From: VMDJ01 sp038144195
GTDB lineage: Bacteria; Pseudomonadota; Gammaproteobacteria; Chromatiales; Chromatiaceae
Direction: 5' to 3'
Assembly: GCA_038144195.1 (NCBI GenBank)
Contig: JAYQNH010000002.1
Coordinates: forward strand, 992,001-1,056,000
Length of the DNA: 64,000 bases
The position numbers and the translations under genes were made by a program. Each line of letters opens with the position of its first letter. Position 1 is the stretch's first letter. The notes beneath the pieces are model-generated. The model was not told the origin of the DNA and ran no database searches. It worked only from the letters and a program-made list of their open reading frames with translations. Below, piece after piece: positions 27,963 to 37,595 of the stretch.

Positions 27963-28869
27963 TCAGCCTTTGCCGCGAGTTTGTGTTTTGTGTGGCTTAG
28001 CGTTTTTCTCGATGAACTCGATGATCATGCCGGCAACATCTTTCTCGGTGGTTGATTCAATGCCTTCGAGACCAGGTGATGAGTTTACTTCCATCACAAG
28101 TGGGCCATGATTAGAACGAAGGATATCTACGCCACAGACATTCAAGCCCATGGCTTTTGCAGCGCGCAGAGCAGTTGAGCGCTCTTCAGGTGTCAGCTTA
28201 ACTAAGGTAGCTGAACCACCACGATGGATGTTCGAACGAAATTCACCTTCTTTGCCTTGGCGCTTCATTGCAGCGACCACGCGTCCACCAATCAACAAAA
28301 CAGCGTAGGTCAGCGCCGCCAGCTTCTTTGATGAACTCTTGAATCAAGATGTTGGCATTCAATCCCATAAAGGCTTCGATAACGCTTTCTGCTGCCTTTT
28401 TGGTTTCGGTGAGAACAACGCCAATACCTTGAGTACCTTCAAGTAACTTAATAACGGCTGGTGCACCACCCACCATTTCTAACATGTCTTGAATGTCGTC
28501 AGGTGAGTGAGCAAAACCTGTAACAGGCAGACCAATGCCTTTACGAGCCAGTAGCTGTAATGAGCGTAATTTATCACGCGAGAGAGTTATCGCCACCGAT
28601 TCGTTTAAGGGGTAAACACCCATCATCTCAAACTGACGAAGTTCCGCTGTACCGTAGAAGGTTACAGAGGCACCGATACGTGGAATCACGGCATCAAAGT
28701 CATTTAGGTCTTCACCTTTATAGTGAATAGATGGGCGCAATGAAGTGATATTCATGTAGCAGCGCAAGTGGTCTAAAACACGTACTTCGTGCCCACGTTG
28801 TTCACCTGCCTCGACTAAGCGGCGAGTCGAATAGAGTTTTGGATTGCGCGATAAAATTCCAATCTTCAT
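27963..28869 (-). CDS. rimK: RimK family ATP-grasp glutamate ligase (frameshifted)
   Basis: An ATP-grasp enzyme of about 301 residues that adds glutamates to the C-terminus of ribosomal protein S6 in E. coli. It starts MKIGILSRNPKLYSTRRLVE. KLLEGTQGIGVVL and the metal site VMEVNSSPGLEGIE are intact. A one-base insertion near 28293-28295 breaks the frame; correction gives LRCFVIGGRVVAAMKRQ. It lies 4 nt downstream of the zinc-protease-like gene, a conserved pairing. Confidence 0.92.
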
Positions 28870-28873
28870 GACA

Positions 28874-29317
28874 TTATGTTTTGCGTAATTTGCCTAGCAG
28901 GTATGACTCGGCAGAGTTAACAAGAAAGTTTCCCTTCCCAAGCGTTTGGCGCCCAATAAGCATACGGTAGCGCATTTTCTCACGACTGGTGAGCGTGATC
29001 TCAACATCATCACTCCAGTCGCCCATCGTGATGGTGGTATGAATGGTGTAACGCAGCTCGCTGATACCACCAGAATTGGTTACCGATCGGATATCCGCAA
29101 CCGGGGCTGCACACTCAATAATTCGTTCAGGATGTTTGCGCACCGACGGCTGAGTCACAAAGGTTACCCAAGGCTCACCGCGCTCGGTAATCGGTTTGAT
29201 GTCCAAGGCATGCAGACAGGAGGTTTTTGCACCTGTATCGATCTTAGCTTTGAGGGGTGGAAGTTTGAGTCCGGAAACCGCAACCCATTCTTTCCAACCA
29301 ACAGTGGTTTGAGTCAT
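28874..29317 (-). CDS. RimK-associated retropepsin-like (ATP-dependent zinc protease family) protein
   Basis: A 147-residue protein of the family annotated as RimK-associated or ATP-dependent zinc protease. KAKIDTGAKTSCLHA shows the aspartic-protease-like DTGA motif, and MLIGRQTL is the second conserved element. The frame is open to 29512, but the ATG at 29317 (MTQTTVGWKEWVAVSG) matches homologues and the upstream part has low-complexity coding character. Immediately upstream of rimK and probably co-transcribed; the shared function in S6 or peptide tail processing is inference. Confidence 0.86.
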   Translation of the reverse strand: MTQTTVGWKEWVAVSGLKLPPLKAKIDTGAKTSCLHALDIKPITERGEPWVTFVTQPSVRKHPERIIECAAPVADIRSVTNSGGISELRYTIHTTITMGDWSDDVEITLTSREKMRYRMLIGRQTLGKGNFLVNSAESYLLGKLRKT

Positions 29318-29526
29318 TTTTGTGAGCCTCGTTAAGGAGCGCGAATTATGGCGATAGCGAGAGACTTCGCAAGCCTTAATTGATGAAAATACAGGAAAAA
29401 GTGACGATGTATCGTTCGAATTTAGATTTTTATAAGCCGTCGAAGCTATTTCAATTCTAGATTTTTTCTGAGGGGAAATTTTTAGCCTCAGGGCGCATAC
29501 TTTAAGCATCACTTTTGGAGCTGCGC

Positions 29527-30231
29527 ATGATCGTAAAACACGCCTACGAGGACTTGGGAAATGCCAATCACGGTTGGCTCAATGCGCACTATCACTTTAG
29601 CTTTTCTGATTATTACGACCCGGACAAGCTGAGCCATGGTGAGCTGTTGGTGATCAATGACGACATCATTGCGCCACAAACCGGTTTTCCCACCCATGGC
29701 CATAGCGACATGGAGATCATTACCTATGTGCGCCGAGGTGCTATCTCACACGAGGACAGTCAGGGTAATAAAGGGCGCACTTCTGCGGGAAACGTACAGG
29801 TAATGAGTGCCGGTAGCGGAATTCGTCATTCAGAACATAACCTCGAGAATGAAGAAACGAATCTCTATCAGATATGGATCGCACCCAATCAACAGGGTGT
29901 GGAGCCACGTTGGGATTTAGCTGAGTTTCCTAAAGAGCCAGTAACTGACCAACTCACCTTGTTGGTCTCAGGCGATAAGCAGGCGCCTTTGTGGATTCAT
30001 CAAGATGCGCGTATTTATGCGGGAAATCTCAATGCCGGCACTGAGCTGACGCACGACATCAAAGGCAAGGCTTACGTCTTGATCTCTGAAGGTGAGATGC
30101 GTATTGATGGCATTGAATGCAAACGCGGCGATGGGTTTGCAATTTCTGATCAGGCAAGCGTAATGCTTTCAGCGAAAACAGATTGTGAAGTCTTGGTGAT
30201 TGAAGTGCCTGGCTTACGTGAAGCGCGCTAA
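29527..30231 (+). CDS. Pirin family protein (bicupin)
   Basis: A 234-residue bicupin. The N-terminal cupin has the metal-binding GFPTHGHSDMEIITYV (two His and a Glu) and SAGSGIRHSEHN, which are the pirin/YhhW signatures. Homologues act as quercetin dioxygenases or redox-responsive regulators. GGAG at 29516-29519 fixes the ATG at 29527 over the TTG at 29515. The 3' end overlaps the convergent metallopeptidase gene by 18 nt. Confidence 0.93.
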   Translation: MIVKHAYEDLGNANHGWLNAHYHFSFSDYYDPDKLSHGELLVINDDIIAPQTGFPTHGHSDMEIITYVRRGAISHEDSQGNKGRTSAGNVQVMSAGSGIRHSEHNLENEETNLYQIWIAPNQQGVEPRWDLAEFPKEPVTDQLTLLVSGDKQAPLWIHQDARIYAGNLNAGTELTHDIKGKAYVLISEGEMRIDGIECKRGDGFAISDQASVMLSAKTDCEVLVIEVPGLREAR

Positions 30232-30906
30232 TAATCGTTCCACGCGCCGTTTAGCTACACCCCACAGCCCAAGGCCTGAACTTTTGCGCCAAGCTTGGTC
30301 ATGCTGCTGTGGAATATTCTCAGCGATATAACCCAAATCCTTGAGTCGATTCACAATCGCAGAACGTGAGATGTGCGTAATGCCACATTCTTGTCGTACC
30401 CGTTGCGCAACCGTGAGTGCAGCCCTTAGCGAGATCACCGGACGAGTGCGTTTTTTAAGAATCAGTGCTTTGGCTAATAACGTGCGCGGCATGAGTAGGG
30501 CTGTAGCAAAACTATCGGCTTGCTGCTCAAGTTCGGTTTTGTATTTTTCGTGATAGCAAACAATTGTTTCATCTAGCAGATCAGCTTGCTCGAAAAGAGG
30601 GCGATGCAAAATGTGATGACCAATCTCATGAGCAATGGGGAAGTCATAGCGACCATCGTTGAACTCGGCATTCGGGCTGACAAAGATGATTTTCTCGTCG
30701 AATGAAATGCCGCCAAGGTAATCGTGCGAACTAAACCATTCACGATGACCTTGCTCTATGCTGTAACCCAACAAGTCTTGCGCAATACGCCCCATCGTCA
30801 TGGGTGTTTGGTTAGGAAAGCTCTCTTCAGAGGCTTTAATCAAGCTATAAGCTGCATGCTCGATCTTCCCTGGAGTGATTTGCGCGAGAAGGTCTTCGTC
30901 GATCAT
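30214..30906 (-). CDS. ImmA/IrrE family metallo-endopeptidase
   Basis: A 230-residue protein with the zinc protease motif HEIGHHILH (about residues 92-100) and the third-ligand region LEQQADSFATALLMP. The family includes ImmA, which cleaves phage and ICE repressors, and IrrE. A C-terminal segment (GITHISRSAIVNRLKDLGYI) resembles a winged-helix-like extension. No helix-turn-helix repressor is encoded next to it, unlike ICE-borne pairs, so its substrate is unknown. Confidence 0.85.
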   Translation of the reverse strand: MIDEDLLAQITPGKIEHAAYSLIKASEESFPNQTPMTMGRIAQDLLGYSIEQGHREWFSSHDYLGGISFDEKIIFVSPNAEFNDGRYDFPIAHEIGHHILHRPLFEQADLLDETIVCYHEKYKTELEQQADSFATALLMPRTLLAKALILKKRTRPVISLRAALTVAQRVRQECGITHISRSAIVNRLKDLGYIAENIPQQHDQAWRKSSGLGLWGVAKRRVERLLARFT

Positions 30907-30929
30907 GAGTGCAGCATAACCTTAGGGCT

Positions 30930-30962
30930 AAAAACAAAAAACCGACCCGAAGGTCGGCTTGT
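30930..30962 (-). terminator. Rho-independent terminator of mmsA
   Basis: Stem CCGACC / GGTCGG (30942-30947 and 30952-30957) with a CGAA loop. Read on the minus strand it is followed by six T. It ends at the mmsA stop and also precedes the ImmA-like gene. Confidence 0.9.
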
Positions 30963-30963
30963 T

Positions 30964-32465
30964 TTATTTCATCGTTGGCATGATGAATTCAGCACCTGAT
31001 CGGATGCCGGTTGGCCAACGTGCGGTGATGGTTTTCATCCGCGTGTAGAAGCGAACACCATCAGGACCGTGCATATGCAGTGGACCAAATAAGCTGCGCT
31101 TCCAGCCACCAAAGCTGTGGAATGCCATGGGCACAGGGATCGGTACATTGACGCCGATCATGCCGACTTGCACGTTTTCAGTGAACTGACGAGCGGTATC
31201 GCCATCACGCGTAAAGATGGCGGTACCGTTTCCAAACTCGTGCTCATTAACCAGTTTTAGTGCTTCGTCATAGCTATCGACACGCACAACACACAGCACA
31301 GGGCCGAAGATTTCTTCTTCGTATACACGCATGCCAGGCTTCACGTTATCGAACAGGGTAGGACCAACAAAATAACCATTCTCATGACCGGTCACTTTGA
31401 AATTGCGTCCATCAACAACCAGCGTTGCGCCTTCGCTAACGCCTTGGTCGATGTAACCAATCACTTTATCTGCATGCTCGCGAGTTACTAATGGACCCAT
31501 GTGCGCTTCGTTAGCTTTATCAAGTCCATTGCCAACAACCATCTTGTCGATTTCGTCAGAAAGATCTTTGACGAGCTTGTCAGCCACGTCATCACCCACG
31601 CAGACTGCAACAGAGATAGCCATGCAGCGTTCACCTGCTGAGCCGTAAGCGGCACCCATCAATGAGTTAACGACTTGAGAGGGATCTGCATCTGGCATCA
31701 CCACCATGTGGTTTTTTGCTCCACCAAGCGCCTGAACTCGCTTGCCGTGTGCGCTTGCTGTTGAGTAGATGTATTCCGCAATCGGTGTCGAGCCAACAAA
31801 GCTCACACCTTGGATGCGCTCATCAGTCAGTAAGACATCAACAGATTCTTTATCGCCGTTAACCACATTGAAAACACCATCCGGTAAGCCAGCTTCAGTT
31901 AGAAGCTCCGCTAAACGCAACGGGGTAGAAGGATCTTTTTCGGAAGGCTTAAGAACGAAGGTGTTACCGCAAGCAATCGCGACTGGGAACATCCACATAG
32001 GCACCATCGCAGGGAAGTTGAACGGAGTAATACCGGCAACAACACCCATAGGCATCATCATGCTGTAACTGTCGACACCGCGTCCGACGTTAAGGCTGTG
32101 CTCACCTTTTAAAAGATGAGGGATGCCGCATGCAAATTCAACAACCTCAAGACCTCGGGTGAGTTCACCTTTGGCGTCTGAAAACACCTTGCCGTGTTCC
32201 GAGGTAATCATCTCTGACAGCTCGTCAGCATGTTTCTCGACCAACTCTTTGAACTTGAACATGATGCGTGCACGGTTCAAGGGGTGACCTGGCTCCAGCT
32301 CTCAAAGGCCTCTTGTGCATTAGCAATCGCCGCACGAGTCTCATCAGCCGAAGATAGAGATACCGTTGCCGACTGCTCGCCGGTTGCAGGGTTGTACACC
32401 GCAGCAGTGCGTGAAGAGCCAGAGGCAGTAGGTTTGCCGCCAATATAGTTACCGAGAGTTGCCAT
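30964..32465 (-). CDS. mmsA: Methylmalonate-semialdehyde dehydrogenase, CoA-acylating (frameshifted)
   Basis: An aldehyde dehydrogenase of about 500 residues in valine and pyrimidine catabolism, making propionyl-CoA or acetyl-CoA. The N-terminus MATLGNYIGGKPTASGS starts at 32465 with an AGGA-type ribosome site. The nucleophile region GSAGERCMAISVAV and the C-terminal VPIPVPMAFHSFGGWKRSL are MmsA-specific. One base is missing near 32279-32280; correction gives QVTPLNRARIMFKF. A 3-hydroxyisobutyrate dehydrogenase-like gene, the previous step of valine breakdown, lies 10 kb away. Confidence 0.94.
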
Positions 32466-32507
32466 GAGGTCCTCGAGGGTGGTGAGTGTCAAAACGGTAA
32501 GACTAGC

Positions 32508-32642
32508 TTAATTAATAATTACCGCTAGTAAAAAATACCCCCAATGTCTAAAAAATCTAGGGAAGGTTTTACTGATCGCTGGTTTACCAGCAAGACGGAC
32601 TTGCGCTTGCCATTTGCCTTGGCGTTTGCGGTATGAGGCCAT
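32508..32642 (-). pseudogene. Truncated tyrosine recombinase (integrase) 5' remnant
   Basis: A 44-codon frame starting MASYRKRQGKWQAQVRLAGK, then PAISKTF. This is the typical N-terminal arm-binding start of tRNA-targeting tyrosine recombinases. After residue 27 the similarity ends and the frame runs into AT-rich sequence with a stop; no catalytic domain is present. It lies 58 nt downstream of the tRNA-Arg 3' end in the same orientation, exactly where an integrated element carries int. Best read as a leftover of an excised or decayed element. Confidence 0.65.
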
Positions 32643-32700
32643 GAGTCGGAGCTCCTTGTGACATAACTGTGACAAGAGCAAACAAGGAACTCCAAAAGAC

Positions 32701-32777
<77 letters not shown>

Positions 32778-32829
32778 TAACAGGCTCAGTGTAACAGGTC
32801 TGTCTTTACCTTAATTGAGCTAGGTGGCT

Positions 32830-34047
32830 TTAAGGCTTGATCTGATTGATCAAAAGCGAAACCGGTTCAGTCGATGAGATATTCATCGCCACTTCTTTAG
32901 ATTGTAGGTCACCACTTTGTGCAATGGCTTGCCCGGTTTTCGAGATGCGCGCACCTACTAGAACATCCTGCGTAGTCGATAGTGTCATCTGCGGCATCAT
33001 TGCCATCGCATCGGTTAGCGTGACTCGGATTGGAAGCTCCGAAACTTTATGCCGCGCAACGGCAACCGGCATGGGTGGTCCTTGTTGCGCTTTGGCATAG
33101 ATGAACACAGTGTCATTGTCGCTAATTTTTTCGAGTAGCTCTGGCGCAAGCGCTACATTCACCGTAATCGCAGCGCTGGCGGCTGGTGCAGGTGCTTGCC
33201 ATGCATGACCGGTTTGCTGACTGACTTGAGACAACATGGCGCCGAGCTCTTGCTGCATACTAGGCTGGTCGTTAAGTAAGGGATAAGCGCGCTCCCAATA
33301 GGCTTGCGCTTTGGCAAACTGCTCACGTTGATGCGCAGCGTTACCGGCCAGCCATAATGCGGTGATTGCTTCAGGCTCTTCCTTCAAGATTTCATCGAGC
33401 AGCGTAACCGCTTCGTCGGGTACGTTGCCGCCATTGACCATGGATAGGGCGTCCACCAAAGAGATCTTCGCGGTGGTGTTGCTTGGCATGAGTGCGAGTA
33501 ATTTACGATAAGCACGTACCGCACCTTGATGATCGCCCATCTTCATGAAAGTACGACCTAATAAGAACCAGCCTTGCGCGTTATCTGGCTTTTCATTCAA
33601 GCGACTTTCAAGCTCTTTAACGAGATCGCCAATCGGCGGCAGGTTCGCGGTTGAACTTGCAGGTGCAGAAGGTCCAACAACATTCAAGTGCTGGGGCGCA
33701 CCAACGTGTTGATACACACCAATCACAATGGCAGGAATGATCAGCACCAAACCGAGCAATGTGCCTTTGGCAAGTTTTGGTGTGCTGTTATCAATGGTTG
33801 CTGCGGCTTTACTTAAGTCTTGAGCTAGAGCGATCTCTAGATCTTTCTTTGCTTGGCTAAATTCTTCATCGGAGAGTTCGCCATTCGCATGTGATTTCTC
33901 AATCTCTTTAAGGCGCTCGCGTGCAATGCGAATGTTGTCTTCGCGTGTATCTTCAGTCGCAATGTGTTGGCGACGCGAAAGAGAAGGCAGCATTGCCAAG
34001 ATGGTGATGCCGACGATAACGGCACTAATAATGATAAACGTATTCAT
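32830..34047 (-). CDS. ccmI: Cytochrome c maturation protein CcmI
   Basis: A 405-residue membrane-anchored apocytochrome c chaperone that hands the apoprotein to CcmF/H. Two membrane segments lie near residues 3-20 and 94-112, with a coiled region between. The periplasmic part has TPR-type repeats (NAQGWFLLGRTFMKMGDHQG, and later ITALWLAGNAAHQRE) and a C-terminal beta-rich domain. Last gene of the ccm operon, overlapping ccmH by 4 nt. Confidence 0.92.
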   Translation of the reverse strand: MNTFIIISAVIVGITILAMLPSLSRRQHIATEDTREDNIRIARERLKEIEKSHANGELSDEEFSQAKKDLEIALAQDLSKAAATIDNSTPKLAKGTLLGLVLIIPAIVIGVYQHVGAPQHLNVVGPSAPASSTANLPPIGDLVKELESRLNEKPDNAQGWFLLGRTFMKMGDHQGAVRAYRKLLALMPSNTTAKISLVDALSMVNGGNVPDEAVTLLDEILKEEPEAITALWLAGNAAHQREQFAKAQAYWERAYPLLNDQPSMQQELGAMLSQVSQQTGHAWQAPAPAASAAITVNVALAPELLEKISDNDTVFIYAKAQQGPPMPVAVARHKVSELPIRVTLTDAMAMMPQMTLSTTQDVLVGARISKTGQAIAQSGDLQSKEVAMNISSTEPVSLLINQIKP

Positions 34048-34505
34048 GACTTATCCTCTTTGTTGAGGAGTCGAGCAGCTTCAGCGAGTTGTTCATCCGA
34101 TACGCTAGTGGTTTCGTTGTCTTCACGGCGATTGCGAATAACGCGCAACATCAACCATATGGATGCAACGAGAATGACAAAAGGGCCGATCCATAAAACA
34201 GCCGTAGACGCTTTAAACGGTGGCTTGTACAACACGAAATCGCCGTAGCGTTCTGCCATGTAATCAGCAACCTGTTGCTTGGATTGACCTGCGCTGACCA
34301 TTTCATACGTCTTACGGCGCATATCAACAGCGAGTTCGGCGTTAGAGCCGGCGATATTTTGGTTCTGACAAACCAGGCAACGCAGCTCGTCGGTTAGCTC
34401 GTGGAAAATCTTTTCTTTCTTAGGATCGTCAAACTTATAAGCATCAATCGCAGCTTGAGCGCTGAAGCTAAGTAGCAAAGAGATAAGTAATACAGCTAAC
34501 TTCAT
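34044..34505 (-). CDS. ccmH: Cytochrome c maturation protein CcmH
   Basis: A 153-residue thiol oxidoreductase that reduces apocytochrome c for haem ligation. Signal sequence at the N-terminus (ending SAQA), active-site motif LRCLVCQNQNI, then a transmembrane anchor (WIGPFVILVASIWLML). The short form, with the CcmI part encoded separately. It begins 2 nt after the corrected ccmG stop. Confidence 0.95.
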   Translation of the reverse strand: MKLAVLLISLLLSFSAQAAIDAYKFDDPKKEKIFHELTDELRCLVCQNQNIAGSNAELAVDMRRKTYEMVSAGQSKQQVADYMAERYGDFVLYKPPFKASTAVLWIGPFVILVASIWLMLRVIRNRREDNETTSVSDEQLAEAARLLNKEDKS

Positions 34506-34507
34506 TA

Positions 34508-35039
34508 TTAACCTGCAAAGAAGCTAGCAAACTTTTTCTTGCCAGACTTGTTCGTTAAGGGCGCCTTTATGCTTTACACGGATCATGCCGTTAGCATCAA
34601 TCAAGAAGGTTTCGGGTGCGCCATAAACGCCCCAATCGATTACTGCATTGCTATTCGGATCAAAGCCCACAGCTTTAAACGGATTGCCTTTTTGAGCGAG
34701 AAATTTTTTTGCTTCGGCGGCTTCATCGCGCCAGTTCAAACCAATAATTGGAATGTTGCGGCGATGTAAGGTGAGTAGGTAGTCGTGCTCTTTCCAACAC
34801 TCAGCACACCATGTGCCCCAAACATTCAGAAGCCATGGTTTGCCTGCTTGCGCAGCAGAGGTCACGTTAGCTTGACCGTCAAATAAAGAGGGTAGATCAA
34901 AGCTTGGCGCAGGCTTGCCTATAAACTCGGTTGGAATGTCGCGCGGGTTGTATTCGCCGTCGTTCATTTGCCCAAGCATGAAGGCAAACAACACAACTAA
35001 ACCAATAAAGATGGCTAAAGGAATGGCAGCTTTATTCAT
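34508..35039 (-). CDS. ccmG: Thiol:disulfide interchange protein CcmG/DsbE (3' frameshift)
   Basis: A membrane-tethered periplasmic thioredoxin in cytochrome c maturation. The N-terminal anchor IPLAIFIGLVVLFAFML is followed by the thioredoxin fold with active site NVWGTWCAECWKEH and cis-proline loop YGAPETFLID. As written it ends early at QEKVC. Removing one base from the T5 run at 34533-34537 gives a C-terminus QEKFASFFAG and a stop at 34508, just before ccmH, so the true product is about 176 residues. It overlaps ccmF by 4 nt. Confidence 0.94.
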
Positions 35040-36997
35040 GAAGCGGTCTGCGCAGAGCTATCAGCTTGTTCGTTGCGACGCGCTAAAACGCGATAGCGAC
35101 GATCAGTTGCTGCGAGTAAGCCACCAAGTGACATAATGATAGTGCCTAGCCAAATCCAACGAATGAAAGGCTTGTGATAAATGCGGAAGCTCCAAGCATC
35201 TTTGCCAAGATCTTCACCTAGTGCAACGAAAAGGTCGCGCGTAAAGCCGGCATCAATGGCCGCTTCAGTCATTGGCATCTTTTGCACGAGATAGGTGCGC
35301 TTCTCAGGATGCATGTTATTGATCACAACACCATTCTGAATCGCATCAACGTCACCACGATAAGCGGTGTAGTTGGGACCTTTGATGGTATCGATACCGT
35401 TAAAGGTGAAGGTGTACTCACCCATGGTGTAGCTATCACCTGGGGTTAAGCGGATATCTTTTTCGATCGAGTAGGTTGATACCAAAGTGGTGCCAACCAC
35501 AAAGACAGCAAGACCGATATGGCCAAGAATCATGCCCCAGAAGCCACGCGGTACGTGACGCCAGTTGTAGTGTGGATGCAATCTCTCACGCAGCGCCGTA
35601 AAGGTACTAAAGGCAACCCACAGGCCTAAGCTCAAGCTGATCCATGCAGTGATATTGAAGTTAGGGGTAAACAGCACAATCCATACCGCAGCAACCACAA
35701 CGGCTGTGGTAGCAGCAATGCGCAAACGGTTGATCAAGCGTGAGCTGTCATCTTTCTTCCAGCGTGTCATCGCACCCACGCCAACAAGCGCAAGCAGTGG
35801 GAACATCAACAACATAAAGATGCTATCGAAGTACGGACGACCAACAGAAATTTTGCCAAGCTGTAGCGCATCGCTTACCAGTGGGTAGAGCGTACCAATC
35901 AAAATAGCGACAGCAGAGACCAACAAGATAACGTTATTCATCAACAAGCCGGTTTCGCGCGATAAGGTGTCAAAGCGTACGCTGCTTTTAATATCATTAG
36001 CGCGGACCGCGTAAAGCAACAATGAGCTGCCAACGACCGCAACCAAAAAGGCGAGAATAAATACGCCACGATCAGGATCAGAAGCAAATGCATGCACAGA
36101 AGTGAGTACGCCTGAGCGAACAAGGAAGGTGCCAAGCAAACTAAGTGAGAAGGCAAAGATCGCAAGTAACACCGTCCATGCTTTGAAGGCGCCGCGCTTT
36201 TCGGTAACTGCCAATGAATGCATTAAAGCTGTGCCGACTAACCAAGGCATAAAGGATGCGTTTTCAACCGGGTCCCAGAACCACCAGCCACCCCAGCCGA
36301 GCTCGTAATATGCCCACCAAGAACCTAGCGCGATACCCAAGGTTAAGAACAACCACGCAACGTTAGTCCAAGGACGTGACCAACGTGCCCATGCAGCGTC
36401 TAAACGACCGCCCAGCATGGCAGCAATTGCAAACGCAAACGGTACCGCAAAGCCAACATAACCCATGTATAACATCGGCGGGTGAATGATTAGACCTGGA
36501 TCTTGTAATAAAGGATTAAGGTCACGACCTTCAACAGCGGCAGGCACCATGCGCTCAAATGGATTTGAGGTCAGGATCATAAACAACAAGAAACCAACAC
36601 TGATCAAACCGAGTACTGCCAGTACGCGAGCTGTCACAACATTCGGCACACTGCGACTAAAGGCGGTTACCGCGCTACCCCAGAAACCCAAGATCAATGC
36701 CCACAGTAGAAGCGAACCCTCGTGGTTACCCCAAACCGCTGAAATCAAATATTGCGTTGGTAGGTTGGTGTTGGAGTTGTTAACTACGTTAGCCACCGAG
36801 AAGTCATGTGTAAGATAGCTGTAGGTAAGCAGTGCAAAAGCACCTGCCAATAAAACGGTTTGTAGGTTTGCTGCAGGTTTAGCAAGTGCAACCCAGCTTG
36901 CGATACCGCGTTGAGCACCAATCAAAGGAAGAATACCTTGAATGAGTGCCATGGCTAAAGCCAGGGCTAATAAGATTTGGCCTAACTCAGGGATCAT
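35036..36997 (-). CDS. ccmF: Haem lyase CcmF
   Basis: A 653-residue polytopic membrane protein that attaches haem to apocytochrome c. The tryptophan-rich haem-handling motif GGWWFWDPVENASFMPW is intact, with conserved histidines in the flanking loops and LLLWALILGFWG upstream. Length is typical and no break is present in 2 kb. Stops and starts overlap ccmE upstream (4 nt) and ccmG downstream. Confidence 0.97.
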   Translation of the reverse strand: MIPELGQILLALALAMALIQGILPLIGAQRGIASWVALAKPAANLQTVLLAGAFALLTYSYLTHDFSVANVVNNSNTNLPTQYLISAVWGNHEGSLLLWALILGFWGSAVTAFSRSVPNVVTARVLAVLGLISVGFLLFMILTSNPFERMVPAAVEGRDLNPLLQDPGLIIHPPMLYMGYVGFAVPFAFAIAAMLGGRLDAAWARWSRPWTNVAWLFLTLGIALGSWWAYYELGWGGWWFWDPVENASFMPWLVGTALMHSLAVTEKRGAFKAWTVLLAIFAFSLSLLGTFLVRSGVLTSVHAFASDPDRGVFILAFLVAVVGSSLLLYAVRANDIKSSVRFDTLSRETGLLMNNVILLVSAVAILIGTLYPLVSDALQLGKISVGRPYFDSIFMLLMFPLLALVGVGAMTRWKKDDSSRLINRLRIAATTAVVVAAVWIVLFTPNFNITAWISLSLGLWVAFSTFTALRERLHPHYNWRHVPRGFWGMILGHIGLAVFVVGTTLVSTYSIEKDIRLTPGDSYTMGEYTFTFNGIDTIKGPNYTAYRGDVDAIQNGVVINNMHPEKRTYLVQKMPMTEAAIDAGFTRDLFVALGEDLGKDAWSFRIYHKPFIRWIWLGTIIMSLGGLLAATDRRYRVLARRNEQADSSAQTAS

Positions 36998-37431
36998 TTG
37001 GCCGCAGCCTCTTTGCCCGCTTTCATTGCTGCGGCAACTTCCGGTGGCATGTAGTTCTCATCGTGCTTCGCAAGAACTTCATCAGCGATAAATACGTTAT
37101 CCGCATTTAGCTTGCCTTGTGCGATCACGCCTTGGCCTTCTTCGAAGAGGTCAGGCAGGATGCCGGTATACGCCACTGCCATGGTTTTGTTGTGATCGGT
37201 GACAACAAAGTTAACCGTGAGATCACCTTCAGCACGCTGCACGCTGCCTTTCTCGACGATGCCGCCTAAACGGAATACATGATCTTTAGGTGCTTCGCCG
37301 TTATGCACTTGTGAAGGTGAGAAGAAATAAGACAGGTTACCTTCTAATGCATTCAGTACCAGATAGGTCGCCAAGCTCAAAATGGCCAGGCCGATCAAAA
37401 TTAATGAGAGACGTTGGTGACGTGCTTTCAT
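36994..37431 (-). CDS. ccmE: Haem chaperone CcmE
   Basis: A 145-residue periplasmic haem carrier anchored by an N-terminal membrane segment (LSLILIGLAILSLATYL). The covalent haem-binding histidine and following tyrosine are seen in LAKHDENYMPPEV. The OB-fold core includes FRLGGIVEKGSVQR. Situated between ccmD and ccmF in the usual order. Confidence 0.96.
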   Translation of the reverse strand: MKARHQRLSLILIGLAILSLATYLVLNALEGNLSYFFSPSQVHNGEAPKDHVFRLGGIVEKGSVQRAEGDLTVNFVVTDHNKTMAVAYTGILPDLFEEGQGVIAQGKLNADNVFIADEVLAKHDENYMPPEVAAAMKAGKEAAAK

Positions 37432-37433
37432 GT

Positions 37434-37595
37434 TTATCCTTCAATGCGGTTTAAACGTGCGATACGTTGGCGAATCGCTTTGCTTGAACGGTTAAGCAGT
37501 AAAGGTTCTGCAATCATGCACAAGGCAGTCATGCCAAATGAACCCCACACATAAAGTGCGTAGCCACCCATATCTAACCATTCAGAAAAGCTCAT
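37434..37595 (-). CDS. ccmD: Haem exporter protein CcmD
   Basis: A 53-residue single-span protein needed to release holo-CcmE from CcmC. MSFSEWLDMGGYALYVWGS then a hydrophobic helix and a basic tail is characteristic. The ATG at 37595 overlaps the ccmC stop (ATGA); an in-frame start at 37625 would add an unlikely basic extension inside ccmC. Confidence 0.92.
   Translation of the reverse strand: MSFSEWLDMGGYALYVWGSFGMTALCMIAEPLLLNRSSKAIRQRIARLNRIEG

Noticed and set aside
29318..29512. N-terminal extension of the RimK-linked zinc protease
   Set aside because: Composition is not protein-like, and homologues start at the internal methionine at 29317.
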